Source of the DNA: Acidovorax benzenivorans
GTDB taxonomy: Bacteria > Pseudomonadota > Gammaproteobacteria > Burkholderiales > Burkholderiaceae_C
Assembly (NCBI RefSeq): GCF_028680575.1
Contig: NZ_JAPCKI010000002.1
Location: 310,001 to 374,000 of the forward strand
Length of the DNA: 64,000 nucleotides
Reading direction: 5' to 3'
Positions 6,827 to 16,354 of the stretch are shown one piece after another; the stretch's first letter is position 1, and every line of letters starts with the position of its first letter. The notes beneath the pieces were generated by a model. The model was given only the letters and a program-made list of their open reading frames with translations, made no database searches and was not told the origin of the DNA. The translations under genes were made by a program, and so were the position numbers.

Positions 6827-8812
6827 ATGCAGTATTTCGTTACGGGGGCAACGGGGTTCATTGGCAAGCGGCTGGTCAAGAAGCTGCTGGAGCGCAAGGG
6901 GGCGGTGGTGCATTTCCTGATCCGCAAGGAAAGTGCGGACAAGGTGGCCGACCTGCGCAGCTTCTGGGGTGTCGGGCCCACGCGTGCAGTCCCTGTGTTT
7001 GGCGATCTCACCGCGAAGAGGCTGGGCGTGGCGGCAGACGACGTGAAGAAGCTCAAAGGCCAGATCGACCATTTCCACCACCTGGCGGCGGTGTACGACC
7101 TCTCTGCTGATGAGGAAACTCAGGTGGCCGTGAACATCGAGGGCACGCGCAACACGGTGGACCTGGCCAAGGCGATTGATGCCGGGCATTTCCACCATGT
7201 CTCCTCCATCGCGGCTGCCGGCCTGTACGAAGGTGTGTTCCGCGAAGACATGTTCGAGGAGGCTGAGGGCCTGGACCATCCGTACTTCCAGACCAAACAC
7301 GAGAGCGAAAAGATCGTGCGCCAGGACTGCAAGGTGCCCTGGACGGTGTACCGCCCGGCGATGGTGGTGGGCGACAGCACCACGGGGGAGATGGACAAGA
7401 TCGACGGCCCCTATTACTTCTTCAAGCTCATCCAGCGCCTGCGTCAGCTGCTCCCACCCTGGATGCCCACTGTGGGCCTGGAAGGGGGGCGCGTCAACAT
7501 CGTGCCGGTGGACTTTGTGGTCAACGCGCTCAACGTCATCAGCCACCAGAAGGACATCGGCAAGAAGTGCTTCCATCTGGTGGACCCGGTCGGCTACCGC
7601 GTGGGCGATGTGCTCGACATCTTCAGCCGCGCCGCGCATGCGCCGCGCATGAACCTATTCGTCAACGCCGCGCTGCTCGGCTTCATCCCCAAGAGCATCA
7701 AGAAAAGCCTGATGGCCCTGGCGCCCGTGCGCCGCGTGCGCAATGCCGTCATGAAGGACCTGGGCCTGCCCGAGGACATGCTCACTTTCGTGAACTATCC
7801 CACGCGCTTTGACTGCCGCGAAACGCTGGCGGCGCTCAAGGGCTCGGGCGTGTCGTGCCCGAATCTCAAGGATTACGCCTGGCGCTTGTGGGACTACTGG
7901 GAGCGCAATCTGGACCCCGAGCTGTTCATCGACCGCACCCTCAAGGGCACGGTGGCGGGCAAGGTGGTGCTGATCACTGGCGGATCGTCCGGCATTGGCC
8001 TGGCGGCAGCGCACAAGTTTGCCGAGGCTGGCGCCACCACCATCATCTGCGGGCGCGACCAGGACAAACTCGACGAGGCTTGTGCCGAGGGCAAGGCGAA
8101 AGGCTACAGCTTCGTCGCGTATTCAGCCGACATCGCCGACATGACCGACTGCGACCGCTTTGTGCAGTTGCTCATCGATAACCATGGCGGCGTGGATTTC
8201 CTCATCAATAACGCAGGCCGCTCCATCCGCCGCGCTATCGAGTCGAGCTACGACCGCTTTCACGACTATGAGCGCACCATGCAGCTCAACTACTTTGGTT
8301 GCCTGCGGGTGACCATGGGCTTTTTGCCTGGCATGGTGGAAAGACGCAAGGGCCATGTAGTCAACATCAGCTCCATTGGCGTGCTCACCAATGCACCGCG
8401 CTTTTCAGCCTATGTGGCCAGCAAGGCTGCGCTGGACGCATGGACGCGCTGCGCGTCCAGCGAATTTTCGGATCAGGGCATCACCTTCACCACGATCAAC
8501 ATGCCACTGGTGCGCACGCCCATGATCGCGCCCACCAAGATCTACAACAACGTGCCCACCCTGAGCCCAGAGGAGGCTGCGGACATGATTGCGCAGGCCT
8601 GCATCTTCAAGCCGGTGCGCATTGCTACGCGCCTGGGTATCACCGGCCAACTGCTGCACGCCTTGGTGCCGCGCGTGGCGCAGATCACCATGAACACCAG
8701 CTTTCGCATGTTCCCGGATTCCACCGCCGCCAAAGGCAGCAAGGACGCCAAACCACAGTTGTCGGCCGAGGCTGTGGCGCTGCAGCAGATGATGCGTGGT
8801 ATCCACTTCTGA
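6827..8812 (+). CDS. Two-domain fatty acyl-CoA reductase (alcohol-forming, Marinobacter FAR type)
   Basis: 661 residues made of two SDR domains. Domain 1 (about 1-360) has the Rossmann motif GATGFIG at 7-13 and catalytic Y153-x3-K157 (YFQTK), like the reductase domain of fatty acyl-CoA reductases. Domain 2 (about 375-630) has TGGSSGIG from 385 and Y529-x3-K533 (YVASK). The arrangement, length and many segments (FINYPTRFD-like, TFTTINMPLV, PTLSPEEAADM, ending MRGIHF) match the Marinobacter enzyme that reduces acyl-CoA through the aldehyde to the alcohol with NADPH. ATG 6827 has AGAGGAG 7 nt upstream; a TTG at 6791 is unlikely. Its neighbours, a phasin and a TetR regulator, fit neutral-lipid metabolism. 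No wax ester synthase is seen in the window. Confidence 0.8.
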   Translation: MQYFVTGATGFIGKRLVKKLLERKGAVVHFLIRKESADKVADLRSFWGVGPTRAVPVFGDLTAKRLGVAADDVKKLKGQIDHFHHLAAVYDLSADEETQVAVNIEGTRNTVDLAKAIDAGHFHHVSSIAAAGLYEGVFREDMFEEAEGLDHPYFQTKHESEKIVRQDCKVPWTVYRPAMVVGDSTTGEMDKIDGPYYFFKLIQRLRQLLPPWMPTVGLEGGRVNIVPVDFVVNALNVISHQKDIGKKCFHLVDPVGYRVGDVLDIFSRAAHAPRMNLFVNAALLGFIPKSIKKSLMALAPVRRVRNAVMKDLGLPEDMLTFVNYPTRFDCRETLAALKGSGVSCPNLKDYAWRLWDYWERNLDPELFIDRTLKGTVAGKVVLITGGSSGIGLAAAHKFAEAGATTIICGRDQDKLDEACAEGKAKGYSFVAYSADIADMTDCDRFVQLLIDNHGGVDFLINNAGRSIRRAIESSYDRFHDYERTMQLNYFGCLRVTMGFLPGMVERRKGHVVNISSIGVLTNAPRFSAYVASKAALDAWTRCASSEFSDQGITFTTINMPLVRTPMIAPTKIYNNVPTLSPEEAADMIAQACIFKPVRIATRLGITGQLLHALVPRVAQITMNTSFRMFPDSTAAKGSKDAKPQLSAEAVALQQMMRGIHF

Positions 8813-8853
8813 CGACCGTCCGGCCCAGGCAGATGCCCATGCGTTGAACTCTG

Positions 8854-8883
8854 TTACCTAGTGACCGGGCAGGGTGGGATAAT
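8854..8883 (+). promoter_or_regulatory. Candidate sigma-70 promoter of rfbBDAC
   Basis: TTACCT (8854-8859) and GATAAT (8878-8883) with an 18-nt spacer, 40 nt before the rfbB ATG. The match to the -10 consensus is good and to the -35 moderate. It lies in the 111-bp gap after the acyl-CoA reductase gene. Confidence 0.45.
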
Positions 8884-8923
8884 CGTAGGTTCTGCCGAGC
8901 TGGCATTTCACACAGCCCTCCCT

Positions 8924-10018
8924 ATGATTCTGGTAACTGGCGGCGCGGGTTTCATTGGCGCCAACTTCGTTCTTGACTGGCTTGCTGCCTCCAGCGAGTC
9001 CGTGGTCAATCTCGACAAGCTCACCTACGCAGGCAACCTGCACAACCTGGACAGCGTGCAGGGCGATGCGCGCCATATCTTTGTGCAGGGTGATATCGGC
9101 GACACCGCGCTGGTAGCCCGCCTGCTGGCCGAGCACAAGCCCCGCGCCGTGGTCAATTTTGCGGCCGAGTCGCATGTGGACCGCTCCATCCACGGGCCGG
9201 AAGACTTCATCCAGACCAACATCGTGGGATCGTTCCGCCTGCTGGAGGCCGTGCGCGCCCACTGGAGCGCGCTGCCCGAGGGCGAGCGCGCGGCTTTCCG
9301 CTTCCTGCATGTGTCCACCGACGAGGTGTACGGATCGTTGGCCCCCACCGACCCGGCCTTCGCCGAGACCCGTGGTTTCGAGCCCAACAGCCCCTACAGC
9401 GCCAGCAAGGCTGCCAGCGACCACCTAGTGCGCGCCTGGCACCACACCTACGGGCTGCCGGTGCTCACCACCAACTGCAGCAACAACTACGGTCCCTATC
9501 ACTTCCCCGAGAAGTTGATCCCGCTGATGATCGTGAACGCCCTGGCGGGCAAGAACCTGCCCGTGTATGGCGACGGCATGCAGGTGCGCGACTGGCTGTA
9601 CGTGAAGGACCACTGCAGCGCCATCCGCCGCGTGCTGGAGGCCGGTGCGCCCGGCGAGACCTACAACGTGGGCGGCTGGAACGAGAAGCCCAACATCGAG
9701 ATCGTGAACATGGTGTGTGCGCTGCTCGACGAGCTGCGCCCCCGTGCCGACGGCCAGAGCTACTGCGCCCAGATCACCTATGTGAAGGACCGCCCTGGCC
9801 ACGACCGTCGATACGCCATCGACGCGCGCAAGATCGAGCGCGAACTGGGCTGGAAGCCTGCCGAAACCTTCGACACCGGGATCCGCAAGACGGTGCAGTG
9901 GTATCTGGACCATGCCGACTGGGTGGCCAGCGTGCAGACCGGTGCCTACCGCGACTGGGTGCAGACCCAGTACGCGCAGGAGGCATCGGCCGCTGCAGTC
10001 GCGGACGCCAGCGCATGA
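8924..10018 (+). CDS. rfbB: dTDP-glucose 4,6-dehydratase
   Basis: 364 residues, catalysing the second step of dTDP-L-rhamnose synthesis. N-terminal NAD-binding GGAGFIG at 6-12, the STDEVYG catalytic segment, [14 protein letters not shown] with the YxxxK pair, and the [20 protein letters not shown] block are all present. ATG 8924 gives the usual family N-terminus [12 protein letters not shown]; the frame open from 8861 covers promoter sequence. The stop overlaps the rfbD start (ATGA), so translation is probably coupled. Confidence 0.95.
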   Translation: MILVTGGAGFIGANFVLDWLAASSESVVNLDKLTYAGNLHNLDSVQGDARHIFVQGDIGDTALVARLLAEHKPRAVVNFAAESHVDRSIHGPEDFIQTNIVGSFRLLEAVRAHWSALPEGERAAFRFLHVSTDEVYGSLAPTDPAFAETRGFEPNSPYSASKAASDHLVRAWHHTYGLPVLTTNCSNNYGPYHFPEKLIPLMIVNALAGKNLPVYGDGMQVRDWLYVKDHCSAIRRVLEAGAPGETYNVGGWNEKPNIEIVNMVCALLDELRPRADGQSYCAQITYVKDRPGHDRRYAIDARKIERELGWKPAETFDTGIRKTVQWYLDHADWVASVQTGAYRDWVQTQYAQEASAAAVADASA

Positions 10019-10905
10019 ACATCCTGCTCTTTGGCAAGGGCGGCCAGGTCGGCTGGGAGCTGCAGCGCAGCCTCTCGGTGCTGGGCTCGGTGACCGCGCT
10101 GGATTTCGACAGTACCGAGCACTGCGGTGACTTTGCCAACCCGGCGGGTGTGGCCGAGACGGTGCGCGCCCTGCGCCCGGACGTGATCGTTAATGCTGCA
10201 GCTCACACCGCCGTAGACAAGGCCGAGGGCGAGGCCGACTTCGCCCGCACACTGAACGCCACCACCCCCGGCGCCATTGCGCAGGAGGCTGCGAAGCTGG
10301 GCGCTTGGCTGGTGCACTACAGCACGGACTATGTCTTTGATGGCAGCGGCAGCAGCCCCTGGATGGAGACCGATACGCCTGCACCGTTGAGCGTATACGG
10401 CCGCACCAAGCTCGAAGGCGAGCAGCTCATTGCCCAGTCGAGCGCAAAACACCTCATCCTGCGCACCAGCTGGGTCTATGCCGCACGCGGCGGCAACTTC
10501 GCCAAAACCATGCTGCGGCTGGCGCAAGAGCGTGAACGCCTGACGGTGATTGATGACCAATGGGGGGCGCCCACCGGCGCTGACCTGCTGGCGGATGTGA
10601 CCGCCCACGCGCTGTGCCACCTGCAGCAGCGCCCGCAGGATGCCGGCCTATACCACTGCGTTGCCGGTGGGGAGACCAACTGGAATCAGTACGCAAAATA
10701 CGTGCTGGCGCACGCTAAGCAAGCGCAACCTGCTATTGAAATCAAAGCAAAAGAAGTAGCGCCTGTGCCTACAAGCGCGTTCCCGACGCCTGCCGTGCGC
10801 CCCCACAATTCGCGCCTGAGCACCCACAAGCTGCAGTCCACTTTTGGCTTGCAGATGCCCCATTGGCAAAAGGGCGTGGCGCGCATGCTCACGGAAATTC
10901 TCTGA
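10015..10905 (+). CDS. rfbD: dTDP-4-dehydrorhamnose reductase
   Basis: 296 residues, the last step of dTDP-L-rhamnose synthesis. N-terminal [16 protein letters not shown] is the NADPH-binding loop; [20 protein letters not shown] and YGRTKLEGE (YxxxK) follow, and the C-terminal part has [18 protein letters not shown]. It overlaps rfbB by 4 nt and precedes rfbA by 14 nt. Odd feature: about 22 residues near 233-254 ([20 protein letters not shown]) are encoded by a dispersed repeat, lengthening a surface region just before the conserved C-terminal block. Confidence 0.93.
   Translation: MNILLFGKGGQVGWELQRSLSVLGSVTALDFDSTEHCGDFANPAGVAETVRALRPDVIVNAAAHTAVDKAEGEADFARTLNATTPGAIAQEAAKLGAWLVHYSTDYVFDGSGSSPWMETDTPAPLSVYGRTKLEGEQLIAQSSAKHLILRTSWVYAARGGNFAKTMLRLAQERERLTVIDDQWGAPTGADLLADVTAHALCHLQQRPQDAGLYHCVAGGETNWNQYAKYVLAHAKQAQPAIEIKAKEVAPVPTSAFPTPAVRPHNSRLSTHKLQSTFGLQMPHWQKGVARMLTEIL
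10713..10777 (+). repeat. Dispersed repeat copy inside rfbD
   Basis: The segment contains gctattgaaatcaaagcaaaagaagtagcgc and an acaagcg half, matching both halves of the repeat family. It is in frame, has no stop codon, and makes a locally A-rich patch in an otherwise GC-rich gene. Confidence 0.6.
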
Positions 10906-10919
10906 ACGGACCCCAGACC

Positions 10920-11804
10920 ATGACGCAACGCAAAGGCATCATCCTCGCCGGAGGATCTGGCACCCGGCTGCACCCGGCCACGCTGGCCATCAGCAAACAG
11001 CTGCTGCCGGTGTATGACAAGCCCATGATTTACTACCCGCTGAGCACACTGATGCTCGCGGGCATCCGTGACATCTTGGTCATCAGCACTCCGCAGGACA
11101 CCCCGCGCTTCGAGCAGCTGCTGGGCGATGGCAGCCAGTGGGGGCTGAACCTGCAATATGCCGTGCAGCCCAGCCCGGACGGCCTGGCCCAGGCCTTCGT
11201 CATCGGTGAAGCATTCCTGGGCGGCGCGCCCAGTGCCCTGGTGTTGGGGGACAACATCTTCTACGGTCATGATTTCCATGAACTGCTCGGCAATGCGCAG
11301 CAGCGCACGGTGGGGGCCAGTGTGTTTGCCTATCATGTACAGGATCCGGAGCGATATGGCGTAGCTGAGTTCGATGCCAAGGGCAAGGTCCTGTCACTTG
11401 AAGAAAAGCCCGCCCAGCCCAAGAGCAGCTATGCCGTGACCGGCCTGTACTTCTATGACAGCCAGGTGGCGCAGATGGCCAAAAGCCTCAAGCCGTCGCC
11501 ACGGGGTGAACTCGAAATCACCGACCTGAACCGCCTGTACCTGGACCAGGGCCAACTGAACGTCGAGATCATGGGCCGCGGCTACGCCTGGCTGGACACG
11601 GGCACGCACGAAAGCCTGCTGGAGGCCAGTCAGTTCATCGCCACGCTGGAGCACCGCCAGGGTCTGAAGATCGCGTGCCCGGAAGAAATCGCCTGGCGTG
11701 CCCAATGGATTGACAGCGCGCAGTTGGAGCGCTTGGCCAAGCCCCTGGCCAAGAATGGCTACGGCCAATACCTTCAGCGTCTGCTGAACGACAAGGTTTA
11801 TTGA
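10920..11804 (+). CDS. rfbA: Glucose-1-phosphate thymidylyltransferase
   Basis: 294 residues; makes dTDP-glucose from glucose-1-phosphate and dTTP, the first step of dTDP-L-rhamnose synthesis. The nucleotide-binding signature GGSGTRLHP is at 11-19, followed by [16 protein letters not shown] and [11 protein letters not shown]. Normal length for the family. ATG 10920 lies 14 nt after the rfbD stop and matches the usual N-terminus [12 protein letters not shown]. Third gene of the rfbBDAC operon. Confidence 0.95.
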   Translation: MTQRKGIILAGGSGTRLHPATLAISKQLLPVYDKPMIYYPLSTLMLAGIRDILVISTPQDTPRFEQLLGDGSQWGLNLQYAVQPSPDGLAQAFVIGEAFLGGAPSALVLGDNIFYGHDFHELLGNAQQRTVGASVFAYHVQDPERYGVAEFDAKGKVLSLEEKPAQPKSSYAVTGLYFYDSQVAQMAKSLKPSPRGELEITDLNRLYLDQGQLNVEIMGRGYAWLDTGTHESLLEASQFIATLEHRQGLKIACPEEIAWRAQWIDSAQLERLAKPLAKNGYGQYLQRLLNDKVY

Positions 11805-11810
11805 TCTGCC

Positions 11811-12356
11811 ATGCAAGCTATACGGCAATCCATCCCAGACGTGGTGCTGATCGAACCCAAGGTGTTCGGTGACAGCCGCGGATTTTTCTATGAGAGCTTC
11901 AACGAGAAGGCCTTTCGCGAGGCCACTGGCGTGCCGTGCGAGTTTGTCCAGGATAACCACAGCCGCAGCAGCCAAGGTGTGCTGCGCGGCCTGCATTACC
12001 AGCTGCCGCCCCGAGCGCAGGGCAAACTAGTGCGTGTGGTGCGGGGCGCCGTGTTCGACGTGGCCGTGGACATCCGCAAGGATTCCCCCACGTTTGGGCA
12101 GTGGGTAGGGGCATTGCTGACGGAAGACAACCACCGCCAATTGTGGGTGCCGCCAGGACTGGCCCATGGTTTTCTGGTGCTTTCGGAGTCGGCGGATTTT
12201 CTCTACAAGACCACCGACTACTACAGCCCCGAGTACGAGCGGTGCATCCGCTGGGACGATCCCAAGCTTGCGATCGCTTGGCCATCCCTGGATGTGGCCA
12301 TTCAGCTGTCGGCCAAGGACCAGGCGGGGCGCTGGCTGGCCGAGGCGGACCTTTGA
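11811..12356 (+). CDS. rfbC: dTDP-4-dehydrorhamnose 3,5-epimerase
   Basis: 181 residues, the usual size. Cupin-fold epimerase with the conserved VLRGLHYQ and KLVRVVRGAVFDVAVDIRKDSPTFG stretches, HGFLVLSE and the DYYSPEYERCIRWDDP segment. It begins 6 nt after rfbA stops. Its stop codon overlaps a TTG that is the best start for the next glycosyltransferase, so the rhamnose genes and the transferases appear to be one transcription unit. Confidence 0.95.
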   Translation: MQAIRQSIPDVVLIEPKVFGDSRGFFYESFNEKAFREATGVPCEFVQDNHSRSSQGVLRGLHYQLPPRAQGKLVRVVRGAVFDVAVDIRKDSPTFGQWVGALLTEDNHRQLWVPPGLAHGFLVLSESADFLYKTTDYYSPEYERCIRWDDPKLAIAWPSLDVAIQLSAKDQAGRWLAEADL

Positions 12357-13546
12357 TCCCCCTGGCGTCGCACGCGCCTGATGCGCTGGAGCCACAGGCC
12401 CCCCCGGCTGCACTGCGAGTAGCCCTATTGGGCGCGCGGGGCATTCCTGCGAGTTATGGGGGCTTCGAGACCTTTGCCGAGCAGCTGGCAACCCGCTTGG
12501 CCGCACGTGGGCACGAGGTCACGGTCTATGCAGAGTGCGGCGACCAGCCGGTGGCAGACACTGTGTACCAGGGCGTCCGGGTCCGGTCCCGGCGCCGACC
12601 CCGTTGGGGCGCGGCTTCGGTGCTGGCTTACGATTGCGCGTGCTTGTGGGATGCGCGCCGTGGGTACGACCTGGTCTACATGCTGGGCTACGGAGCGGCG
12701 TGGGCCTGCTGGTGGCCGCGCGTCTTCGGGGTGCCGGTCTGGATCAACGTGGATGGCCTGGAATGGGCCCGCAGCAAATGGGGTTGGGGCGCGCGCACCT
12801 ATCTGCGCTGCATGGAATGGGTGGCGTCCAAGGTGGCTACCCGCCTCATTGCGGATGCCGAGGCCATAGCGCTGCGGTTCCGCCAGACATACCCCGGCGG
12901 TGCGCCGAGCAGTTTCATTGCCTATGGCGCGGAGCTGGTTCAGGCGGGTCAGGCAGATCCTTCGCTGCTGGCAGCATGGGGGCTGCAGGCCCATCGCTAC
13001 ATGCTGGTCGTGGCGCGGCCCGAGCCGGAGAACCACATCCTGGAGATCGTCCGGGGCCATGTGCTGCATGGTGGTGACTGGCCTCTGGTGGTGGTGGGCG
13101 ACGTGTCGGGTGGCACGGCCTACCAGCAGCAACTGAAGGCGCTGGCCAGCGACCGGGTGCTTTTTGTGGGCGGCATCTACGACGCGGCGCAGCTCAACAG
13201 CCTGCGCGTACATGCCGCGTGCTACCTGCACGGGCACTCGGTGGGCGGCACCAACCCTTCGCTGCTGGAAGCGCTGGCCTGCGGCAACTGGGTGGTTGCG
13301 CATGACAACCCCTACAACCGCGAAGTGGCACGCGATGCGGCCGAGTATTTCAGCACCCCCCAGCAGCTGGCACAAAGCCTGGACCGAGTGGTGAGCGAGG
13401 GGGCGGCCTTGCGGCCCCTCCGTGCCCAGCGAGCACGCGACATCGTCGCGAAACACTACACGTGGGAGGGCATCACCGATGCTTATGAAGCCCTGATGCG
13501 CGCCGAGTGTCCGCCCCACCGTCCTGCCGGAGCGGCCACGCCGTGA
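12353..13546 (+). CDS. DUF1972-type (GT4-like) glycosyltransferase, probably rhamnosyltransferase
   Basis: 397 residues. The N-terminal half has VALLGARGIPASYGGFETFAEQL, the hallmark of the DUF1972 glycosyltransferase family, and the C-terminal half has the GT4-type nucleotide-sugar site (HGHSVGGTNPSLLEALACGN). There is no ATG near the family start; TTG 12353 overlaps the rfbC stop (TTGA), gives a complete N-terminal domain and fits coupled translation. DUF1972 enzymes often transfer rhamnose, which agrees with the preceding rfbBDAC genes; the sugar specificity is inference. The end overlaps the next gene by 4 nt. Confidence 0.8.
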   Translation: MIPLASHAPDALEPQAPPAALRVALLGARGIPASYGGFETFAEQLATRLAARGHEVTVYAECGDQPVADTVYQGVRVRSRRRPRWGAASVLAYDCACLWDARRGYDLVYMLGYGAAWACWWPRVFGVPVWINVDGLEWARSKWGWGARTYLRCMEWVASKVATRLIADAEAIALRFRQTYPGGAPSSFIAYGAELVQAGQADPSLLAAWGLQAHRYMLVVARPEPENHILEIVRGHVLHGGDWPLVVVGDVSGGTAYQQQLKALASDRVLFVGGIYDAAQLNSLRVHAACYLHGHSVGGTNPSLLEALACGNWVVAHDNPYNREVARDAAEYFSTPQQLAQSLDRVVSEGAALRPLRAQRARDIVAKHYTWEGITDAYEALMRAECPPHRPAGAATP

Positions 13547-14565
13547 GCGCCAGTGCCGACGTACCCGTGCCTGCGCGGCTTGTGGGCGCCGCGTCCATGA
13601 AGTCCGTGACTTTCATGGAGCCGACGCTGGTCGATGTGCTGCTGGCCACCTACAACGGGTCCCGGTACCTCGCGCAGCAGCTTGACTCGATTCTGGCCCA
13701 GACCCACACCTCGTGGCGCATCCTCGTGAGTGACGATGGGTCATCGGACGAAACCCTTGCGATCTTGCAGCGGTATGGCGAGCGGCTGGGCGAGCGGCTG
13801 GTTCTGGTGCCCAATCCTGCCGCAGGGAAAGGGGTGGTCTGTAATTTCGAAAACCTCATGCAGGCCAGCCTGAATGACGGGCTCGCACGGTGGGCGGTCT
13901 TTGCCGACCAGGATGATGTTTGGCTGCCGGAAAAAATCGCCTCGCAATTGGGTGAGATGGTGCGGATCGAGGGGGGCGATGCAGATGCCGTGCCCTGCCT
14001 GGTTCATTCGGATCTTACCGTCGTGGACGAGGCCCTGACGGTGCTGTCCCCGTCCTTCGCCCGGTACCAGCGAATGGATCCGGCCGTTTGCTCACAGTTG
14101 TCGCTGCTGAGCGTGAACCAGGTGACGGGCTGCACCATGATGGTCAACCGCGCGCTGCTGGCAAGGGCCTTGCCGCTGCCCGCCGAAACCATCATGCACG
14201 ACTGGTGGTGCGCTCTGATCAGTGGCAGCGGGCGCAGGTCTTTCGTCGACAAGCCTCTGATCCTGTACCGTCAGCACGGCGCCAACCAGCTTGGCGCCAA
14301 GGACCGTGGACTGAAGACCCGGTTGATGCGCATGCTCACCGATGGCCGCGGAGTGGTGCAGAGGGTCCGGGTGCTGGGTCGTGCCACCCGGTTGCAGGCT
14401 GAGGCCCTGCGGGAGCGGCTGCGCGAGCAAGGGGCGGATGGGGGCTACGTGTCAGAATATCTCTTTTGGAGATCCCGGCCTTTATGGGCCAGGTTGGCTG
14501 GCTACCGCCATTATTATTTCGGCCCCGAGCTGGACCGGCTGAGCCGGTGTTTGCTGTGGTTTTAG
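13543..14565 (+). CDS. GT2-family glycosyltransferase
   Basis: 340 residues from GTG 13543, which overlaps the previous stop as GTGA; ATG 13597 is the alternative start and also keeps the whole domain. GT-A fold signatures: VDVLLATYNGSRYLAQQLDSI, the nucleotide-binding VSDDGSSDETL, and the metal-binding FADQDDVW. Resembles rhamnosyltransferases of O-antigen clusters. A cytoplasmic or membrane-associated enzyme of polysaccharide assembly, adding one residue to the lipid-linked chain; donor probably dTDP-rhamnose (inference from context). The next gene, gspE, starts 70 bp later without a visible terminator. Confidence 0.8.
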   Translation: MSASADVPVPARLVGAASMKSVTFMEPTLVDVLLATYNGSRYLAQQLDSILAQTHTSWRILVSDDGSSDETLAILQRYGERLGERLVLVPNPAAGKGVVCNFENLMQASLNDGLARWAVFADQDDVWLPEKIASQLGEMVRIEGGDADAVPCLVHSDLTVVDEALTVLSPSFARYQRMDPAVCSQLSLLSVNQVTGCTMMVNRALLARALPLPAETIMHDWWCALISGSGRRSFVDKPLILYRQHGANQLGAKDRGLKTRLMRMLTDGRGVVQRVRVLGRATRLQAEALRERLREQGADGGYVSEYLFWRSRPLWARLAGYRHYYFGPELDRLSRCLLWF

Positions 14566-14635
14566 CGACATTTCTACCAGGTGAATATTGAAAATGCCAG
14601 TGTGTCTGGTTCGCAAATGTGCAAAGGCGTAGGTA

Positions 14636-16354
14636 ATGAAATATTCGGCTGAAACAATCGGCATGGAAAGCGTTGATGCTGCCGCGCCCAAGCTGGGGGA
14701 AATGCTGCTGGCCGACCAGAAGCTCTCCCGCAACGACCTTGACCGGGCGCTGGAAGTCCAGCGCTCCATGGGGGGGCGCCTGGGCCGACTGATCATCAGC
14801 CTGGGGCTGGTGTCCGAGGCTGATGTGTATGCAGCGCTGTCTCGCCAGGCGGGGTTGCCCCTGGTGCGCCAGGATGCATTTCCCAAGGACAAGCCAGCGA
14901 CGTCGAGGTTGAACACCAGCTTCCTGCTGGCCCACAACCTGCTGCCTCTGGGCGACGCCGAAGACGCGGGCTCGCCACCCGACTTCGCGTCGGTGGATCC
15001 TCGGGACCCACAGCTCCAGAACGCGTTGCGGCTGGTGTTCGGTGGCGTACCTCGCATCGCTTTCGGGCTCGAATCCGAGATATCCAGCCAGTTGAGCGAG
15101 TGGTACCTGCAGGATGCGTCGCAGGATGACGAAGGCAGCGGCGACCAGCCGGAAGCGTCGGAGTTCATCGAGCACCTGCGTGACATGGCCTCCGAGGCAC
15201 CCATCATCCAGCGGGTGAGCCATATCCTGGCTCAGGCCGTGGCAGCCCAGGCGTCGGACATCCACATCGAGACCTACGAAGAAAAGTCGGTGGTGCGCAT
15301 CCGCGTCGATGGGGAGATTTTTCCCATCGACGAAATCGACAACAAGGATGCGCCTGCGGTCGTGTCACGCATCAAAATACTGTCGCAACTCGACATCGCC
15401 GAGCGGCGCATGCCCCAGGATGGCCGCACGAAGCTGCGGGTGCACGGTAAGGAGATGGATGCGCGGGTCTCCACCATTCCCACCATGTTCGGCGAATCGG
15501 TGGTCATGCGGCTGCTGGAGAAGAACTTCGACCTGCTTTCGTTGGAGAGCCTGAATTTCACGCCGCCCACGCTCAAGGCCATGCGCCAGATGCTGAGCGT
15601 GCCGCACGGGATCTTCTTGGTGACAGGCCCGACGGGGTCTGGAAAATCCACCACCCTGTACGCGTCGATGCAGGAGCTGGAAGGTGAGAACCTCAAGATA
15701 CTGACCGTGGAAGACCCGGTGGAGTACCGCCTGCAGTGGCTCAACCAGGTGCAGGTCCAGCCGCAAATTGGCCTTACGTTCGCCAAAGTGCTGCGCTCCT
15801 TCCTGCGCCAGGATCCGGACGTCATCATGATCGGTGAAATGCGCGACGGCGAAACCGCCGAAATCGCCGTGCAGGCCGCCCTGACAGGCCACCTGGTCCT
15901 CTCCACGCTGCACACAAACAGTGCCCTGGGCGCCATTGTCCGCCTCATCAACATGGGGGTGGAGCCCTATCTCATCACAGCCTCTGTGGTGGGGGTACTG
16001 GCACAGCGCCTAGTGCGCAAGCTGTGCGGGGAGTGCAAGTTGCCGCTGTCGCCTGACCAGACGCTGGCCGCTGCAGCCTCCCTCGGCATGGCGGCGCCCG
16101 AAGGGCAGGCCCTGTACCGAGCTGTAGGGTGCCCCGCATGTCGTGGCACGGGCTATCGAGGGCGGGTGGCTATCCATGAGCTCCTGGTCCTGACCGACGA
16201 AGTCAAGAAGGTGGTGCTGGCGCAGGGCTCCTCGCTCGGTAGCGACGACGGCGCCTATGCCGGGGGGAACTTGTTGAACGATGGGGCCACCAAGGTCTTC
16301 AAGGGTCTGACAACGGCAGAAGAAGTCCTGCGCGTCGCTCGTCAAAATGATTGA
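14636..16354 (+). CDS. gspE: Type II secretion ATPase GspE
   Basis: 572-residue cytoplasmic hexameric ATPase that drives pseudopilus assembly. The N-terminal GspE_N/MshEN-like domain (about 15-150) is followed by an ATPase domain with Walker A GPTGSGKS at 331-338, the Asp box LKILTVEDPVEY, Walker B RQDPDVIMIGEMRDGETAE, and the zinc-binding cysteines CGECKLP...CPACRG in the C-terminal region. ATG 14636 follows a weak AGG. First gene of an eleven-gene operon in Xanthomonas xps order (E-F-G-H-I-J-K-L-M-N-D). It overlaps gspF by 8 nt. Confidence 0.95.
   Translation: MKYSAETIGMESVDAAAPKLGEMLLADQKLSRNDLDRALEVQRSMGGRLGRLIISLGLVSEADVYAALSRQAGLPLVRQDAFPKDKPATSRLNTSFLLAHNLLPLGDAEDAGSPPDFASVDPRDPQLQNALRLVFGGVPRIAFGLESEISSQLSEWYLQDASQDDEGSGDQPEASEFIEHLRDMASEAPIIQRVSHILAQAVAAQASDIHIETYEEKSVVRIRVDGEIFPIDEIDNKDAPAVVSRIKILSQLDIAERRMPQDGRTKLRVHGKEMDARVSTIPTMFGESVVMRLLEKNFDLLSLESLNFTPPTLKAMRQMLSVPHGIFLVTGPTGSGKSTTLYASMQELEGENLKILTVEDPVEYRLQWLNQVQVQPQIGLTFAKVLRSFLRQDPDVIMIGEMRDGETAEIAVQAALTGHLVLSTLHTNSALGAIVRLINMGVEPYLITASVVGVLAQRLVRKLCGECKLPLSPDQTLAAAASLGMAAPEGQALYRAVGCPACRGTGYRGRVAIHELLVLTDEVKKVVLAQGSSLGSDDGAYAGGNLLNDGATKVFKGLTTAEEVLRVARQND

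Noticed and set aside
14566..14635. Possible promoter before gspE (TTGAAA near 14588)
   Set aside because: No acceptable -10 box at 16-18 nt spacing, so the gsp operon may be read from the upstream glycosyltransferase transcript; not listed as a site.
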